From: Eucalyptus grandis
Lineage: Eukaryota > Streptophyta > Magnoliopsida > Myrtales > Myrtaceae
Assembly: GCF_016545825.1 (NCBI RefSeq)
Contig: NC_052613.1
Coordinates: 57,734,833 to 57,798,832, forward strand
Direction: 5' to 3'
DNA: 64,000 bases
Made by a program: the position numbers and the translations under genes
Shown: piece after piece, positions 23,138 through 35,482 of the stretch
Numbering within the stretch: position 1 is the first letter of the stretch
Layout of the letters: every line of letters begins with the position of its first letter
The notes under the pieces: model-generated
What the model saw: only the letters and a program-made list of their open reading frames with translations
Database searches by the model: none
What the model was told of the DNA's origin: nothing

Positions 23138-25099
23138 AAATTCCTCTAGCTTATCCGCCTAAACCATTTCGAGTACACGAATTTCACTCAGCACCTTCAT
23201 TAGTGACTTTTGATGCAAAGGGGATGTTAGGAGGAGTTCGAGCAAAGAGATCTGAGCAGGCATCTTTCACAACTGATCGACCACATTATATTCGCTTGCT
23301 TTAATCACAGCCAGAAATTCCTTAGCCTCTTCGTTAGTGACGGGCTTTGCAGGTTGAGCACTAGCTTGAGCATAAGTTCGACCAGACCTTGTAATGAGGT
23401 CAACATCATAGGACCAAGGTACTACCTTATTGTTGACATACTCATATGGTTGAGGCATCTCAATCACAATGTCCTCATCAGATGCATCTTCTAGCGGGGG
23501 CATATCTGCGAGTGACGGATCTACTTATTCCTTACCATCATCGAGAGCAGCCTGCTCCTCCTCCCAATCGATGATGATGTGGGAAATAGTGGAAACTACG
23601 CAGTTATGGTCAGCATACACGATGATGCCGTCATCCACCATTTTGGCAATTCGTTCCTTCATCAGCAACAGGGGAACATCCTCTTGATCTGGATAATATC
23701 CAGCTCTCACCAATCCATTGTAGGCATTTGCCACATGCACCTTCGAGTTCTTGATCTGTCTGACTTCAGGTTCTAAGATAGCATTCACTGTACCCTCATG
23801 CTCCGGTAACGGATTTTTCTGGAAGTTTGGCTGAGCAGTTTAAAATGAGAAGGCCTTCGTGTCCAAAAGATTTTGGATCTTGTGCTTGAGGGTGAAACAT
23901 TCGTCAGTTGAATGCCCGAATTCACCGTTATGGTAGTCACACTTCTTTGTCGAGTCATAACCACAAATGTTTTCGCGATTGGGACGCTTTGGTTCACTAG
24001 TAAGCAAACCTTTCTTTCGGAGGATTGTCAGTACTTGGGATGGAGACCCAGGGAGAGGAGAGAATTGCGTTCTATTACTCGCTTGGGCAAACGATTGAAG
24101 GCCAGCGGTTTGTGGTTGTCTTGGATTCATTTGGATTCTTAGGGCACGTTTGACATTTTCTTGGCTATAAGCCACATTCACATCCACAGCCGTTTCCTTC
24201 TCCTTCCTGGCAATGAATCTTTTACTAGATGGCTCAGTAAACCATCCTTCCCTTTTCCCCATCTCGATTTGTTCTCCTACAGGAATAAGCTGATTGAAGC
24301 TTTCAACGTATGTACTGGCCATTCGGTTACGAAACTCAGACGGGAGGGCCTTCACAAATAACTTCATCAGCTCCTTGTTGGTAGGCTTAGGAGTAATTTG
24401 AGCTGCCAGGTTTCCCCATCTCATAGCATATTCTTTAAATGACTCGCTCATTTTCTTTTCCATCCGCTCCAAGTCTTCTCAGGAAGGTGTAATGTCCATG
24501 TTGAATTTGTACTGTTTGAGGAACGCATCAGCCACTTCATTCCAAGTGTCGAGGAGGTTCACATTCTTCATCACGTACCAGTTTAGTGCGGGTCTAGTCA
24601 AGCTTGCATGGAACGATTGGATCATGAGGGGCTCATTTTTCACATGCTGGGCCATGCGCACGTGGTACATCTGCAGATGAAATTTTGGACAAGATGTGCC
24701 GTCATATTTCTCAAACTCTGGCATTTTGAACTTGCTCGGCATTTTGACCTTCTCATAGACCGAGAGGTCGAACGTGAGTGAGCTTTATGACTCCTGCAGC
24801 TGTCTCACTTTCTCTTCTAGCTTCGCAACATGCTCGTCCTGATCTGTCTTGGGAACGCCATCAAGCTTGGCCTTACCAACAATGACCGAGTCATCCTCTA
24901 GCTCAGGCATGTCGTCCTCAATCGTTTGAACCTTGTTTGCTTGCTTCGGGATAGCTACTTCAGGAAGAGCGGGCGCAGCCGTTGGATTTGCTTGGAGGAA
25001 TTGGAGTTGATCCGTCACAAGCTGTATAGAGGCGAGTACTTGTTGGAGCTGAGTCTCCACAGCGGACATACGATCACGCATTTCATTTTGGTCAGCCAT
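23138..25099 (-). pseudogene. Gag polyprotein, unit A
   Basis: In element sense: an N-terminal coiled coil (MADQNEMRDRMSAVETQL, from 25099), a retrotransposon-gag core (FHASLTRPALNWY, then LDTWNEVADAFLKQYKF, from 24742), a second half (ESFKEYAMRWGNLAAQI, from 24472), a zinc-knuckle-like CDYHNGEFGHSTDEC near 23910, and an acidic tail (to 23267). Breaks: stops near 24785, 24479, 23840 and 23525. It encodes the capsid-forming structural protein of the virus-like particle. Confidence 0.9.
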
Positions 25100-25478
25100 T
25101 TTAGCCCTTGATCATGTAATAATAGGTGATCGCGGTGGATCCGTTATGACCTAATTGGATAAAAGTAATGTAAGAACCAATGACAAGATAGGAAAAATGG
25201 CCCATGACAATGGTCTAATCGCCTGATTTTATTTGAAATTTTAACCAAGTTTCCTAATAACGAACTAAGAATTGAAATCCAAAATCCCTAAACATTGAAT
25301 CTAAAAATTGAAAACAATGAACTAGAAATCAAAGTCCCTAAACATTGAATCAAAATTCAAGACGTCTCATTTTATATGCTTTCGGGATTTCAACGCCTTG
25401 CGAAGCTTTTTATTTTCCGCTTTAATCATTTCCACTTTCCGCTTAAGATGCTCAATTTGCACTCATTGGGTTGGCTTC
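25100..25478 (-). other. Spacer between ORF1 and gag, unit A
   Basis: AT-rich, with no coding sequence recognised. It corresponds to the ORF1-gag spacer of Ogre elements. Confidence 0.6.
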
Positions 25479-26654
25479 TCAGTCACATCGGGGACCTTTG
25501 GACGCGGGGTGGCGAAATCCGTGTTGTTGGATGTAGAATGTCGACGCATGGTGAATCTCCTCCTCGCCTTTTAGTCTCTTGGGCACCAAAATCTTCTCTG
25601 GGTGGCATTCATTCCATGCAACAATGATCATCTGGATCTCCTTGGAGTAGTCATAGTTTGCTCGAATAAAACGAACTTGGAATAACTCTGTCTTGAGTGG
25701 CGGAGGAATTTCTTGAAGAGCTTTGTACTGACAGGCCACCCTATACGAGTAGTAAGAAGTCGCACCAGTAAAGCCCAACAACGGAATTGGCTCATCATGC
25801 TTGTGTGAGAAACGAGCTTCCTCAACTCGGAACCATTTAGTATGCCATAGGAATGCCTTAGGATCAGGATTTTTCAAAAAATTAATCCAACGGGCATACT
25901 GTTTATTTGGGGAAAAACATTCTAAGACCGCAAACTTTTGTATGGGGTACCTAAAATCATCAATCCTAAATTGCTTCATAAAGTGTCCAAATCCTCTTAT
26001 GTGGGAAAAAAACCATATTTGCAAAAGTTCGGGGAGGGCACGCATGGTCTTTTCCTCATTTTGTTTGAAACGGGTTAATGACAAAAATGTTTTGGCTAAA
26101 ACCATATTGACATAATTCAGCCCGTCGCAAACACAATTAACCACCCATGAAATTGAAGGATTAATGACATTTTTTCGATAAGGAAAAACGATTAGTCCAA
26201 ACAATGCTAAGATGAAAATCCTAGCTTTTGAAATCATTGGTCGGTTTGAAAAACAGCCTTCCAAAAATGAAAATGGGCATGCATAGCAATTGGCTTTAAC
26301 AACCTTCCTTACTTCTTCGTCTTCGATTTCTAAAAACTGTGATAATTCAGAAATAGAATCTATACCGATAGGCGGCCTAACAAGTTCCTTCTCCAAGGGC
26401 ATTCCAATGGCAACACTATATTCTTCGAGTGTTGGAGTCAATTCGAACTCACCAAACACAAAAGTGGAAGTCTGTGGACACCATAAGTGAGGCAACGCCT
26501 GTATAACACCAGAATGGATGTTGATTTCTAACAAGGGGAGAAGTCGGGCGATCCTGGCTTTCAGGTATCTCTGATCATCTTGATCTAATTGGTCCAACCA
26601 CCTCTTGAGCTCTTTTTTGGGAGTGGAAATGAATTGTACGTCGGTTTTCCCCAT
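25479..26654 (-). CDS. Ogre-type ORF1 protein (plant-mobile-domain-like)
   Basis: A 391-codon frame, open from ATG to stop, lying upstream of gag in element sense. The segment ALPHLWCPQTSTFVFGEFE followed by LTPTLEEYSVAIGMPL matches the plant-mobile-domain-like region found in ORF1 of Ogre elements and in domesticated plant proteins. The function in retrotransposition is not established. It is the longest undamaged frame in the composite; unit B has lost its counterpart. The C-terminal ~40 residues are basic and histidine-rich. Confidence 0.8.
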   Translation of the reverse strand: MGKTDVQFISTPKKELKRWLDQLDQDDQRYLKARIARLLPLLEINIHSGVIQALPHLWCPQTSTFVFGEFELTPTLEEYSVAIGMPLEKELVRPPIGIDSISELSQFLEIEDEEVRKVVKANCYACPFSFLEGCFSNRPMISKARIFILALFGLIVFPYRKNVINPSISWVVNCVCDGLNYVNMVLAKTFLSLTRFKQNEEKTMRALPELLQIWFFSHIRGFGHFMKQFRIDDFRYPIQKFAVLECFSPNKQYARWINFLKNPDPKAFLWHTKWFRVEEARFSHKHDEPIPLLGFTGATSYYSYRVACQYKALQEIPPPLKTELFQVRFIRANYDYSKEIQMIIVAWNECHPEKILVPKRLKGEEEIHHASTFYIQQHGFRHPASKGPRCD

Positions 26655-27353
26655 TACATATAAAATAAGACTGATGACGAAACTTAATTGTCATGGACCG
26701 ACAAAATTATAATAAAGTAAATAAATTGTGAAGAATTTAAACAACTTACTTTCAATGGAAATGGATGACAATCACATAGACATACGCATGAAAAGTGAGG
26801 CTCGATTTCTGTCTAAATGGCTTAACAAGGTGGAGCTAAGAGGATAATCTGACCGTTGCAGTCTCGCATTAACGTGTCAGGTCCCTTAACTCCGGCTTAG
26901 TCGAATGGAATACCCAATAATTACGCAGTCTCGCGGATATGGACAAACACATTCGACACCATGAAAGAAATTTCGGGGAAGAGAAGGTCAACCACTACAT
27001 AGCAGTCTCGCTTTGGAGGAAGTATCCTTCTCAACACCATCCTAGAAGTCCTATCGCAGACCAGGTCCGACCGCAGGTTGTGTGTGCAATAGTGTAGTGC
27101 TAAAGCAATAAAGCATGCACAACAGTTTAAATACAAACAACACTTCTATAGTTTTAATTCAAACATTCATCCCTAACTCCAACCTGCAAGACAAGGGTTA
27201 GCAAAGACTACTCCCCTTATACCTCCCATTTGCAAGAACATTTAACACCTTAGGAATGTTAGGGACGTACTTGAGATCCTTGCTGCCAAACAAAAACATT
27301 TTTAAAAGAAAAAGAAGAACTGGCCTAAGTCCACTAAGTGTTTTAACACAAGT
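26655..27353 (-). other. Ogre unit A 5' leader
   Basis: Non-coding sequence between ORF1 and the primer binding site. Short open frames here resemble nothing I know. Confidence 0.6.
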
Positions 27354-27370
27354 CTCCAGCGGAGTCGCCA
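27354..27370 (-). other. Primer binding site, complementary to tRNA-Arg
   Basis: The plus strand reads CTCCAGCGGAGTCGCCA, which is what the 3' end of a plant tRNA-Arg (ACG) looks like including CCA; in element sense it starts TGGCGACTCCGC. It lies 3 bases from the LTR2 edge. A tRNA-Arg primer is typical of Ogre. The tRNA identity is from memory of the plant tRNA and was not searched. Confidence 0.82.
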
Positions 27371-27373
27371 AGC

Positions 27374-28425
27374 TATCGCGACCCAATTTTTCCGGTTCAC
27401 CACCTAAAACTAGGTTAATGGATTACTAAGTCTTTAAGCTTAGCTTGGGCTCTTCCAAGCCCATACCAATTCGCGACTTAAGTTTGAATTCTTAACATGC
27501 AAATGATTTTCAACCAGGAGTCGCCACTAATCTATTTTTGGTAGGTCGATTAGAAACCCAAGTAAAGTAACGGGAGATTTACTTTACTCCTACGAACCAG
27601 AGATTTATGAGTTCGGGGACTTGGTTACACCAGATTATCCTAGTGCCCTTTCGGTACCTTTCTATTTCATTTTCAAAAAAATGTTTGGCAATTGAATTGA
27701 TTTTAATTTAACTTCCTAACATGTGAGGTGATCACATGGGTGCACACACCACTAATGTAACACTCAGGAAAACAATTAATAATGCAAAACCTATCTCAAA
27801 GCAACAAAAATATCTGTGTTGTTAAATCAGAATTCACATTAGTAATCCTAAATACGATTTCTAATTAACACGCCATTATTCAATTTTTGTGTTCACTTTA
27901 TTTAATGAAAGTCATGCGATGCACGCTAATAATCTAATATGACATGGCAACATGACCTAAACTATATGACATGAAGAAATGCAATAATTAAATGCAATCT
28001 AAATTAACCAGGACGATTTAATTCTAATGACGTGTGATGAAATGCAATGATGAAAGAACAGTGTTCTTTTTCTTTTTCCTCATGTTTTCTGACGTCATCT
28101 CTTGTTCTGCTTTTTCACTTTTCACCTTTTGACTTTTTCTCTCCCTCTCTCTCACGTCACTCTTCCTCTACTCCCTGTGTACTTTCTGCAGGAGACTTTC
28201 TTCTCTTTCTCTCAAAATCCGACGGACGGCCCCCCTCTCTCTCGTTCTTTTTCTGAATTCTTTTTCTCTCTCCTCGACGAAGAGAAGCCCCCCTATTTAT
28301 AGAGAGAAAACCCTAGTTTGTTCTACGTACGAAGATCTGCGTATATTGACCTAATCGCTAAGGATCATCCTTTGAAATGGAGAGATATGCTCAATAAGAA
28401 AATAACCCCCAAATTCTTTATGAAG
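27374..28425 (-). repeat. LTR2: shared middle LTR with two internal deletions
   Basis: Bases 27374-28053 match 11828-12507 of LTR1, and 28054-28425 match about 14616-14992. About 2.1 kb is missing between these parts, and the last ~195 bases of the LTR together with the polypurine tract and ~190 bases of unit B are missing at 28425. The terminal TG has decayed to TA at 27374-27375. It serves as 5' LTR for unit A and as 3' LTR for unit B. The TATA motif is kept at 28293-28304. Confidence 0.9.
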
Positions 28426-28462
28426 AGGGTAGAGTGATTCAAGATAGCTGGTGTTACATGTC

Positions 28463-29040
28463 CAGGACCCATACCATTTTACGGTCGCCCAGAATAGTAA
28501 CATGGCTTTGTAAATAGACTGCTTTCCCAGGACTCGTATCATTCTACGGTCGCCCAGTATGACAGTGTTTGGTTGTGTCTAGGACTCGTACCATTTTACG
28601 GTTGCCTAAATGGGGATTTACCTTCCAGGACCCGTACCATTCTACGGTCGCCTAAACAGGGATTTACCTTCCAGGACTGTACCATTCTGGCGCCGCTGAA
28701 TAGGGAAATAGGTTTTGTCTAGGACCCATACCATTCTACGGTCGCCTAAACGGGGATTCACTTTCTAGGACCCGTACCATTCTACGATCGCCTAAAATAG
28801 GGAATAGGTGTTGTCGAGGACCCGTACCATTCTACAGTCGCCTTGACGGAAAATTGATTTTTCAGGACTCGTACCATTTTACGGTCGCCTGAATGGGAAA
28901 ATTGCTTTTCCAAGACCCGTACCATTCTACGGTCGCCTAAACTGAGGTTTTGCTTACCTAGGACCCGAACCATTCTTCGGTCACCCAACCTTGCAATAGA
29001 GATCAACTGACTAGGACCTGAACCTTTCTTTGGTCGCCTT
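28463..29040. repeat. Tandem repeat, ~12 units of ~48 bp, Ogre 3' untranslated region (unit B)
   Basis: The same core repeat as at 15419-16095, with about two units fewer and one badly decayed unit near 28673. First and last units correspond between the two arrays, so units were lost or gained internally. Confidence 0.92.
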
Positions 29041-30790
29041 AATCAAACTGAATCTGAAGAAAAATCTTTGGAGGACAACTCAATTGAGTGTCGATATACT
29101 TGTGCCATGACAAGTATTTAAAATATGGATAGAGATATACTTACCTAGTAACATCTCTGTTCTTGGGGAAATGTCTCCTGCAAAACATGGTCATAGGAGA
29201 AGCAATATGCATTTGTAATCACAAACATGCATTAATTTAAGGGAGGTTCATGCACTATGATTTATATCAAGCTTGCATCACCTAATTTCCATTGGGAAAG
29301 ATTTCAAAGAGAATGTTTCAATCTGAACACATGAGTGTCATGGATGTGCCAAATGGGGGATCTTTTGGTCTAAAAGGACTTCTTCTCTCATCCTCATTAA
29401 AATGGTCATTTCATCTTGACCTTTGATGCAGGATTTTGTCAATCACTCTATCTCACCATCGTCATGCCAAACAAGGGTCTGAGCAATCTCGCAAGTGGTA
29501 CTAACTTACCAATCTGAGAGGTCTTTAAGAGGGACTGTAATGCTGGCTTGGTCAACGGCTTAGCAAAGGAGACTCTTTGAGTCGAGGCTAAAAAATGAAT
29601 GATATTTCACAATCATCTTGGGGTTTACAAGCCAAGAAACATGAGAAATGAAGAGACTTCCAAACATATGAACTTTTACGTTAATTCAAGTGCCCTAATA
29701 TGAAGAGACTTTGTGAGGGACGTAACGTAAGCTAAGTTCATGGGTTGAGAAGCGGAAGGATGATTAGGCCCAAAAAGTGTTTAGGGGTTAAAGTTGGTGA
29801 TCATCTTGACATTTCCAACAATTTTCTCCCCATCGTCTAAGATTTTCTTCACATCACAACTCCACCGATTGCAACATCTCAACATTTGCTGCTTTTTTTT
29901 TTTTTTTTTGGGCATCACCTTGTTGGGGATACGACTCACTTCATCAAGTGTTTTATTTTTTCTTTGGGCATTGGTCTTGCTTTTACCAGGCACACTGCTT
30001 TTTCATGCCCCATTTTGCACTTATTTTCTTTGGACTTGCACAACCTTTCATCTTTTATCAGCATTGTAAACCATGCTACTTGAGTGGTTCGATTTTTCTT
30101 GCCTTGCCCTAGTGTGGGGGATGATCACCAACTGGGTTTAATATGAAACAAATTGATAGGCTCAACGGGTTATGCAGCGGAAAAAGTGTATAGGATAGAG
30201 AAAGAACAGCTCTTCGTCGTCCTAAGGCACTTTAAATTATCGTTCAAGTTACACTGCGAAAGCAATACTCGAAGATTGATGCAAGTGCGAGTAAGAAAAT
30301 TCCTATCATTCATTTCAAATCTTGTCCTAGTATGAGACGATTCTTGACAGGGATAATTTAAAAAGCTCTTCATGTGTGTGGGCTCAAAGGGCTGGACAAT
30401 GGATATACCTGTAGTGTTTCGAGTAGCAGAAGAAACTGCCTCTCATCACCTCAGTCGACGTACCCTTTGCGAGATCACCCTTTTCCTCATAGGCATGGAA
30501 TTTTTCCACTCAACTCATTGGGGGTCAGTGTATGGAATAAGGTTTGCCTTCCATCATTCCAAAGTATCCCATTTTCACACATTCAATTTATCTCACACGA
30601 TTCATCAAGGAAAACATGCAATATTTGCAACTAATGTGGACAATTGAATTTGTAACTCAATGAGGCAATTTATTCATCATAAAATATTTGCAATTCAAAA
30701 CATGACATTGCAAATTCTATTATGGGTAATACTTCTTGACAACATCTGAATTAACTGGAGTGGAAAACTCACGACCATCCATTTTAGCCA
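29041..30790 (-). other. Ogre unit B 3' non-coding region
   Basis: Collinear with 16096-17880 of unit A, with small indels (a ~35-base loss near 29655). No coding sequence is seen. Confidence 0.8.
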
Positions 30791-31062
30791 AGATCAAGGC
30801 GCCTCCAGGAAGTACCTTCTTCACCACATATGGGCCATTGTAATTTGGAGCAAACTTGTCCCAAGATCCGGAAAAATTGGTAACAACTTCCTTAGAACAA
30901 GATCATTTACCTCAAAATGTCACGGTTGCACCTTTCGGTTGAAAGATCTGACTACTCTCTGTTGATATGTTTGGCCATGGCAGAGAGCCTTTAGGCTTTT
31001 CTCATCAATCAAGTTTAACTGTTCAAGTCTTTGTTGCGACCATTCTGCCTCAGATAATTCCA
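30791..31062 (-). pseudogene. Integrase C-terminal fragment, unit B
   Basis: In element sense it directly continues the integrase interrupted at 35747 (AEWSQQRLEQLNLIDEKSLK), then SFNRKVQP, a stop, and HFEVNDLVLRKLLP. A further shift scrambles the GPY region. The segment lies on the far side of MULE-2 from the catalytic core; its last 9 bases (31054-31062, ATAATTCCA) are the target duplication. Confidence 0.8.
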
Positions 31063-32679
31063 AGGATAAGTACACTAATGGTGCCATAAGTTGTGTACGG
31101 CGCTCACTTTGGTGCCAAAAGTTTCCGCCGGATCACTTGAGTGCCAAATCGGAGAAAAAACGATCACTTTGGTGCCACCGATGAGAAATTCTGGCCAAAA
31201 TGATTACGTGGCTTTATAGTTTAAAAAAAATCGATAAACCCTTTAAACGACGTCGTTTTCTGTCCTACTTAAGAAAACGACGTCGTTTTGCCATCCTATG
31301 TGGATGGCTTAGGAAAAACGACGCCGTATTCCTCATTTGTGATTGAAATTAGGGTTTTTTTTTTGTTGATCCTCGCCGACCAAGCTTGCTCAGCCACCGT
31401 CGCTTGGCCACCGTGCTCGGCCACCGTTGCTCGGCCATCGTGCTCGGCCACCATCGCTCGGCCACCGTGCTCGGCAACCATCGCTCGGCGAAGAAGTGAT
31501 GGGAAAATAGGAGGCAAGGGCAGCGGAGGAAGAGGAAGAAGGGGGATTGAAGGTGCAGAGAGAGAGAAGACGAGGAGTGCGAGGGAAACAAGGAGGGCAT
31601 AGATGGAGATGGTACATTGGGCTCTGTTCAAAGAGTGACTGGTGTGACGTCCCAGAGCGTCACGTACTAAGCGCAAGCGGAATTATAATAATTATTATTA
31701 TTATCTTCCTAACTAGTAATCTCCTTTAGATAACCCATAGCGTTTACCATTGAAGGTTAGCATGTATAACATGGATTATTTTAAAATCTCAAGTTTATAT
31801 TATAAGGTTATCCTGCAATGCACATAGACAAGATCATAAAAGGCTTCCTTTTATTTTATCATCATCGGGGCATACAAAATTATCGACCTGGACTCATTCC
31901 ATGTTCTTCGCCTATATATTTACATCATATACAAAACAAAAGTAAGGCGTAACACAAGCCAAGGATATGGGTGAGGTTATCTACTCCACGAGTTCCCACA
32001 CTAGCCCGCATCTAACAAAAACAAAAGTCAGTCAGCCTCTACACGATCCAAGGCGTCTAGGCACCGTCCATCCCCGCTCCAGGTCCTCCTACTCCAAAGG
32101 GTAAAGGTCCGAACATCTCTCCTTCATGGTTGACAAACCATGCAACGAACGTCATCGGTAATAACTCAGCTCTACTGTCATCCAACCATAAGGTGGCCTC
32201 ATACTTGGAGAGGGTCATGTCAATGTCGAGATCATACTCGTCATGAAGAGAAACATCAAGACGCACTACCGCCCTGTATCGAGCTACCGACGGTACATCC
32301 ATGCTATCAATCTGAAAATGTAAGGTATGAGCAAACAACCTTGCCCAGTAAAGAATGATAAAACTCTAACTTAAACAATCCATAGCCATCAAAGTTACAA
32401 GTGAATCATCAAACAATTTAGGATGCTAAGAGAATATATCACAAGCATAAACAATACTATTACTTCATGTAAGAAATCACCTTATATGCATCCACTTCTA
32501 TACTTACCCTTCACAAACTCAATCTCACATCAAAATATAATGCAACAATAATAGATGAACTCACTCGCCAAATAATTATATTTAGTGTGCATAAAATCCA
32601 CCCTTGATCAATCATTAACCAGAATTCAACTGGCTGATCGAGTCACTTCCGGAAAGTACGTTATCCGGACTTCCACAAT

Positions 32680-32915
32680 ACCTCTAATTGTGGGCATCTC
32701 ACTCCGAGGCATCCCGGCATCACACAACCGAGGTCCTCCCAAGACCACTCAGCAAGGGGCATCTCACTCTGAGGCATCTCAGTATCACACAACCGAGGCA
32801 TCCTTGATCACACACAAGGGCATCTCACTCCGAGGCATCTCAGTATCTCTCTACCGAGGCATCCAAGACCACTCAGCAAGGGCATCCCAAACTTCCAGGG
32901 GGCATCACCGGTATC
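32680..32915. repeat. Tandem repeats in the solo LTR, ~3-4 units of ~65 bp
   Basis: The phrase 'gggcatctcactccgaggca' recurs with small changes near 32692, 32756 and 32818, and a shortened unit follows. 'aagaccactcagcaagg' occurs twice. Confidence 0.8.
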
Positions 32916-34455
32916 TTGGTACCGATGGGTTCATTCATCTTAAGCACACGTTTCACACCACCACACCTTTGATTAATGCATTTATCGTATGCAAAAGAAA
33001 AGACTCCAAAGTATCTATCTAACTCTCATGAACCTAGCACACGTGCGTGTCCAAATTATAAGATAAAACCCATTACGTCATGTCCCATTCCATGGCAAAC
33101 AGATATTTATCCCATAATTAAGCACTATGCATCGCACTCATTGCACACGCATGATTCTATATGCACTTATATCTCAAATGATATATGAGACTTACTCATA
33201 CACAAATAAAATCTAGTATAAGGTTTATTAGACTCTATGTTCATCATACAAGTCTAAGATACAAGACACTACATCTAATATGTGTTCTCGGGTACAAACA
33301 GTATACTAGCTAAATGAACAGTTTCGGTTTCGAACACAAAAAGTATATTAATTCTTGTCGAAATATTACCACATTTTAGTATGTTATACTTGAGACATAG
33401 ACTAACAATTCTCGTGAAGAAACTCAAGTCTAATTTTCACGGTATTAAGAGCAACAATTGCCATAATCTTTACTAGTACCCTGTACCGACGTTCAGATTC
33501 TTTATCTACAAAGAAAATTGTTTCACTAGCCAATTCTTATCGATTTAATCTCAAATTTTGACACGTCATTACTTAAGATGTGTTCTACAATTTTCAGTAA
33601 GGATTCGAAGTCCAAATCTAACTAGGTAAATACAGAAAATTCGCATAATCAGTAAAGGTCAAACCATTTCTCACAAGAACAGTTTACTAGTTTTACTGAG
33701 TTCACTTCCATCTCTACGTTTTTATATATTCATATGGTTATAGCTACGTGTATAATTCAATCTCATAGATGTTCTATCATGTAAAAGGTTTCTTTCTTAT
33801 CTCTATTAACATACATAAAGAAAAGTAAACACAAACAGAAGACTCCATAACTGTTTTCACTTAGAACAGAATAGATACACAAATTTTCTCACTTCTAACT
33901 CAACGAAACAACTTATCTATCCACAAATCTCTTCTAAAATACTCCAATGCTTACTCACAGCAACTCAAAGCAACTTCAGCATATATTTCTCTAACAAATG
34001 ATCAATTCCACAGCTCGGCCTGAAGTGTAAACGCATCCGTGAGTTCACTCATCACAGCATACACCATATCCATCCACTCGGCATCCATTTCATCACTTCG
34101 CTCAACAAAACAGCATACTCACACAAGGATTTCGAAACATGCAGTCCTCAAAAACAACATGCAATGGCTTCTAACTCTAATCTAACACTTACTCAGCTTA
34201 GATCAATCACAAAACAGCAGCTACAGACTATATCCATCACTGTTTGGTTAGATCCTCAAGCTCCCTTGATGAAACAACGGATAACTTTCAATTTAGAGTT
34301 AGATGTTTCCTTACCTTGCTTCAGCTACTAAACAACACAGAGATGCTTCAAGATCAACACTCAAAATCAGCATGCAAGAAGAAGAAGGTTGCTGGTTTGC
34401 TTCTGGTTTTTCGCTGCTCAGCCGAGAGAAAAGATGAAGAAGAAGATAGGTTGCT

Positions 34456-34468
34456 GGGTTTTATATGG
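34456..34468 (-). promoter_or_regulatory. Probable TATA box of the solo LTR
   Basis: In element sense CCATATAAAACCC, about 765 bases from the LTR start. It supports the minus orientation. No experimental support. Confidence 0.5.
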
Positions 34469-35230
34469 AGAGAGAGAGGGTACGAAGCTTAAGGGGGAAA
34501 ATAAGTCTACAAACTAATCCCTAGGCTAGTGTAATGATGAGATCTTGTAATGATTATGTTCCTTGAGTTTGCATGTCTTGGTTCATGGGAATCAAAACCA
34601 TGGGTGAAGAAAAACAAAGAGAGAAGAGAGGTGTCGTGGCCTCCAAGCTTGTTCTCTCAAGTTTAATTTGTCACTCAAAAGTAATTAGTCTCTAATCCAA
34701 GTCATTAGTCGGTTCATTGATTTCTAATATTTTTCCATTTATTCCTTTTGTTTCAACTTAATTTCAATCCTTTTATGATTATACAAAGTCATGGCATAAC
34801 ATATCGAATGACATAACATATCGATTAGTCAATGTTGGTTTATAAGGAATTCATCACAAAAATGCTAAAGTTAGAAATTGATATTAGCATTATAAACATT
34901 AATCAGGTTATCATAACTATAATCTATAAAATAAAATCATTAGGGCCTAAATATTCTTTCTCGGCCCAACAGGCTCAATCTACAACGACCCGGGCCCACT
35001 AAACTAAATCTACAAATCTAATAATTTCAAACCTTGGCCCGCTTCAAGCCAAGTCCAAGCCCATAATCTCTCATTAGATTTCTTAAGTCCAATTTGTGTG
35101 GCCCACTCATTTCTCAAGCCCACACATTCCTCACGATCCATCAGGTTCACTTTCCGGCCCAATCTAATTAATCTAAGTTCCTAATGATCTAATTACACTA
35201 ATGAAGGTCGATGAAATTTAGGATGTCACA

Positions 35231-35435
35231 ACTGGTGCTGGTGTTGTTCTTTGAGGAAGAAGACGCCGCCGCCATGGCTTCTCTCTCTCTGTTGGTGTTG
35301 TTCTTCGGGGAAGAAGACGACATGGCTTCTCTCTATCTATTGGTGTTGTTCTTCGGAGAAGAAGATGATGTTGCCATGGCTTCTCTCTCTGCACGGTGTT
35401 GTTCTTCGAGGAAGAAGACAACGCCGCCGCCATGG

Positions 35436-35477
<42 letters not shown>
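35231..35477. repeat. ~60-bp direct repeats followed by a (CT)n microsatellite in MULE-2
   Basis: About four units of 'tggtgttgttcttcg' + 'gaagaagac...' + 'atggcttctctctct' lie at 35231-35436, then an uninterrupted CT run at 35437-35477. The repeats read in frame as a peptide repeat (LVLFFGEEDD-MASLS) but there is no sign of a gene. Confidence 0.8.

Positions 35478-35482
<5 letters not shown>

Larger units (their letters stand above)
31643..35230 (-). mobile_element. Solo LTR of a Ty3/gypsy chromovirus-like element
   Basis: The ends are TG (31643) and CA (35230), flanked by ACTGG at 31638-31642 and 35231-35235. In element sense it starts TGTGACATCCTAAATTTC, close to the LTR start of the element at 50171-60634 (TGTGACATCCTGAAATTC), and ends GGGACGTCACA. 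No primer site, gag or pol is inside and no second LTR exists, so it is a solo LTR from LTR-LTR recombination. It contains a tandem repeat at 32680-32915 and a TATA motif at 34456-34468. A 93-codon frame at 32057-32338 is not recognised. Confidence 0.85.

Noticed and set aside
27354..27370. Part of a tRNA-Arg gene
   Set aside because: Only the 3' acceptor end is present, with no D, anticodon or T arms upstream; its place 3 bases from the LTR makes it a primer binding site.
32057..32338. 93-codon frame in the solo LTR as a gene
   Set aside because: It lies downstream of the LTR promoter in the right orientation but has no recognised domain and no sign of selection that can be judged from one copy.
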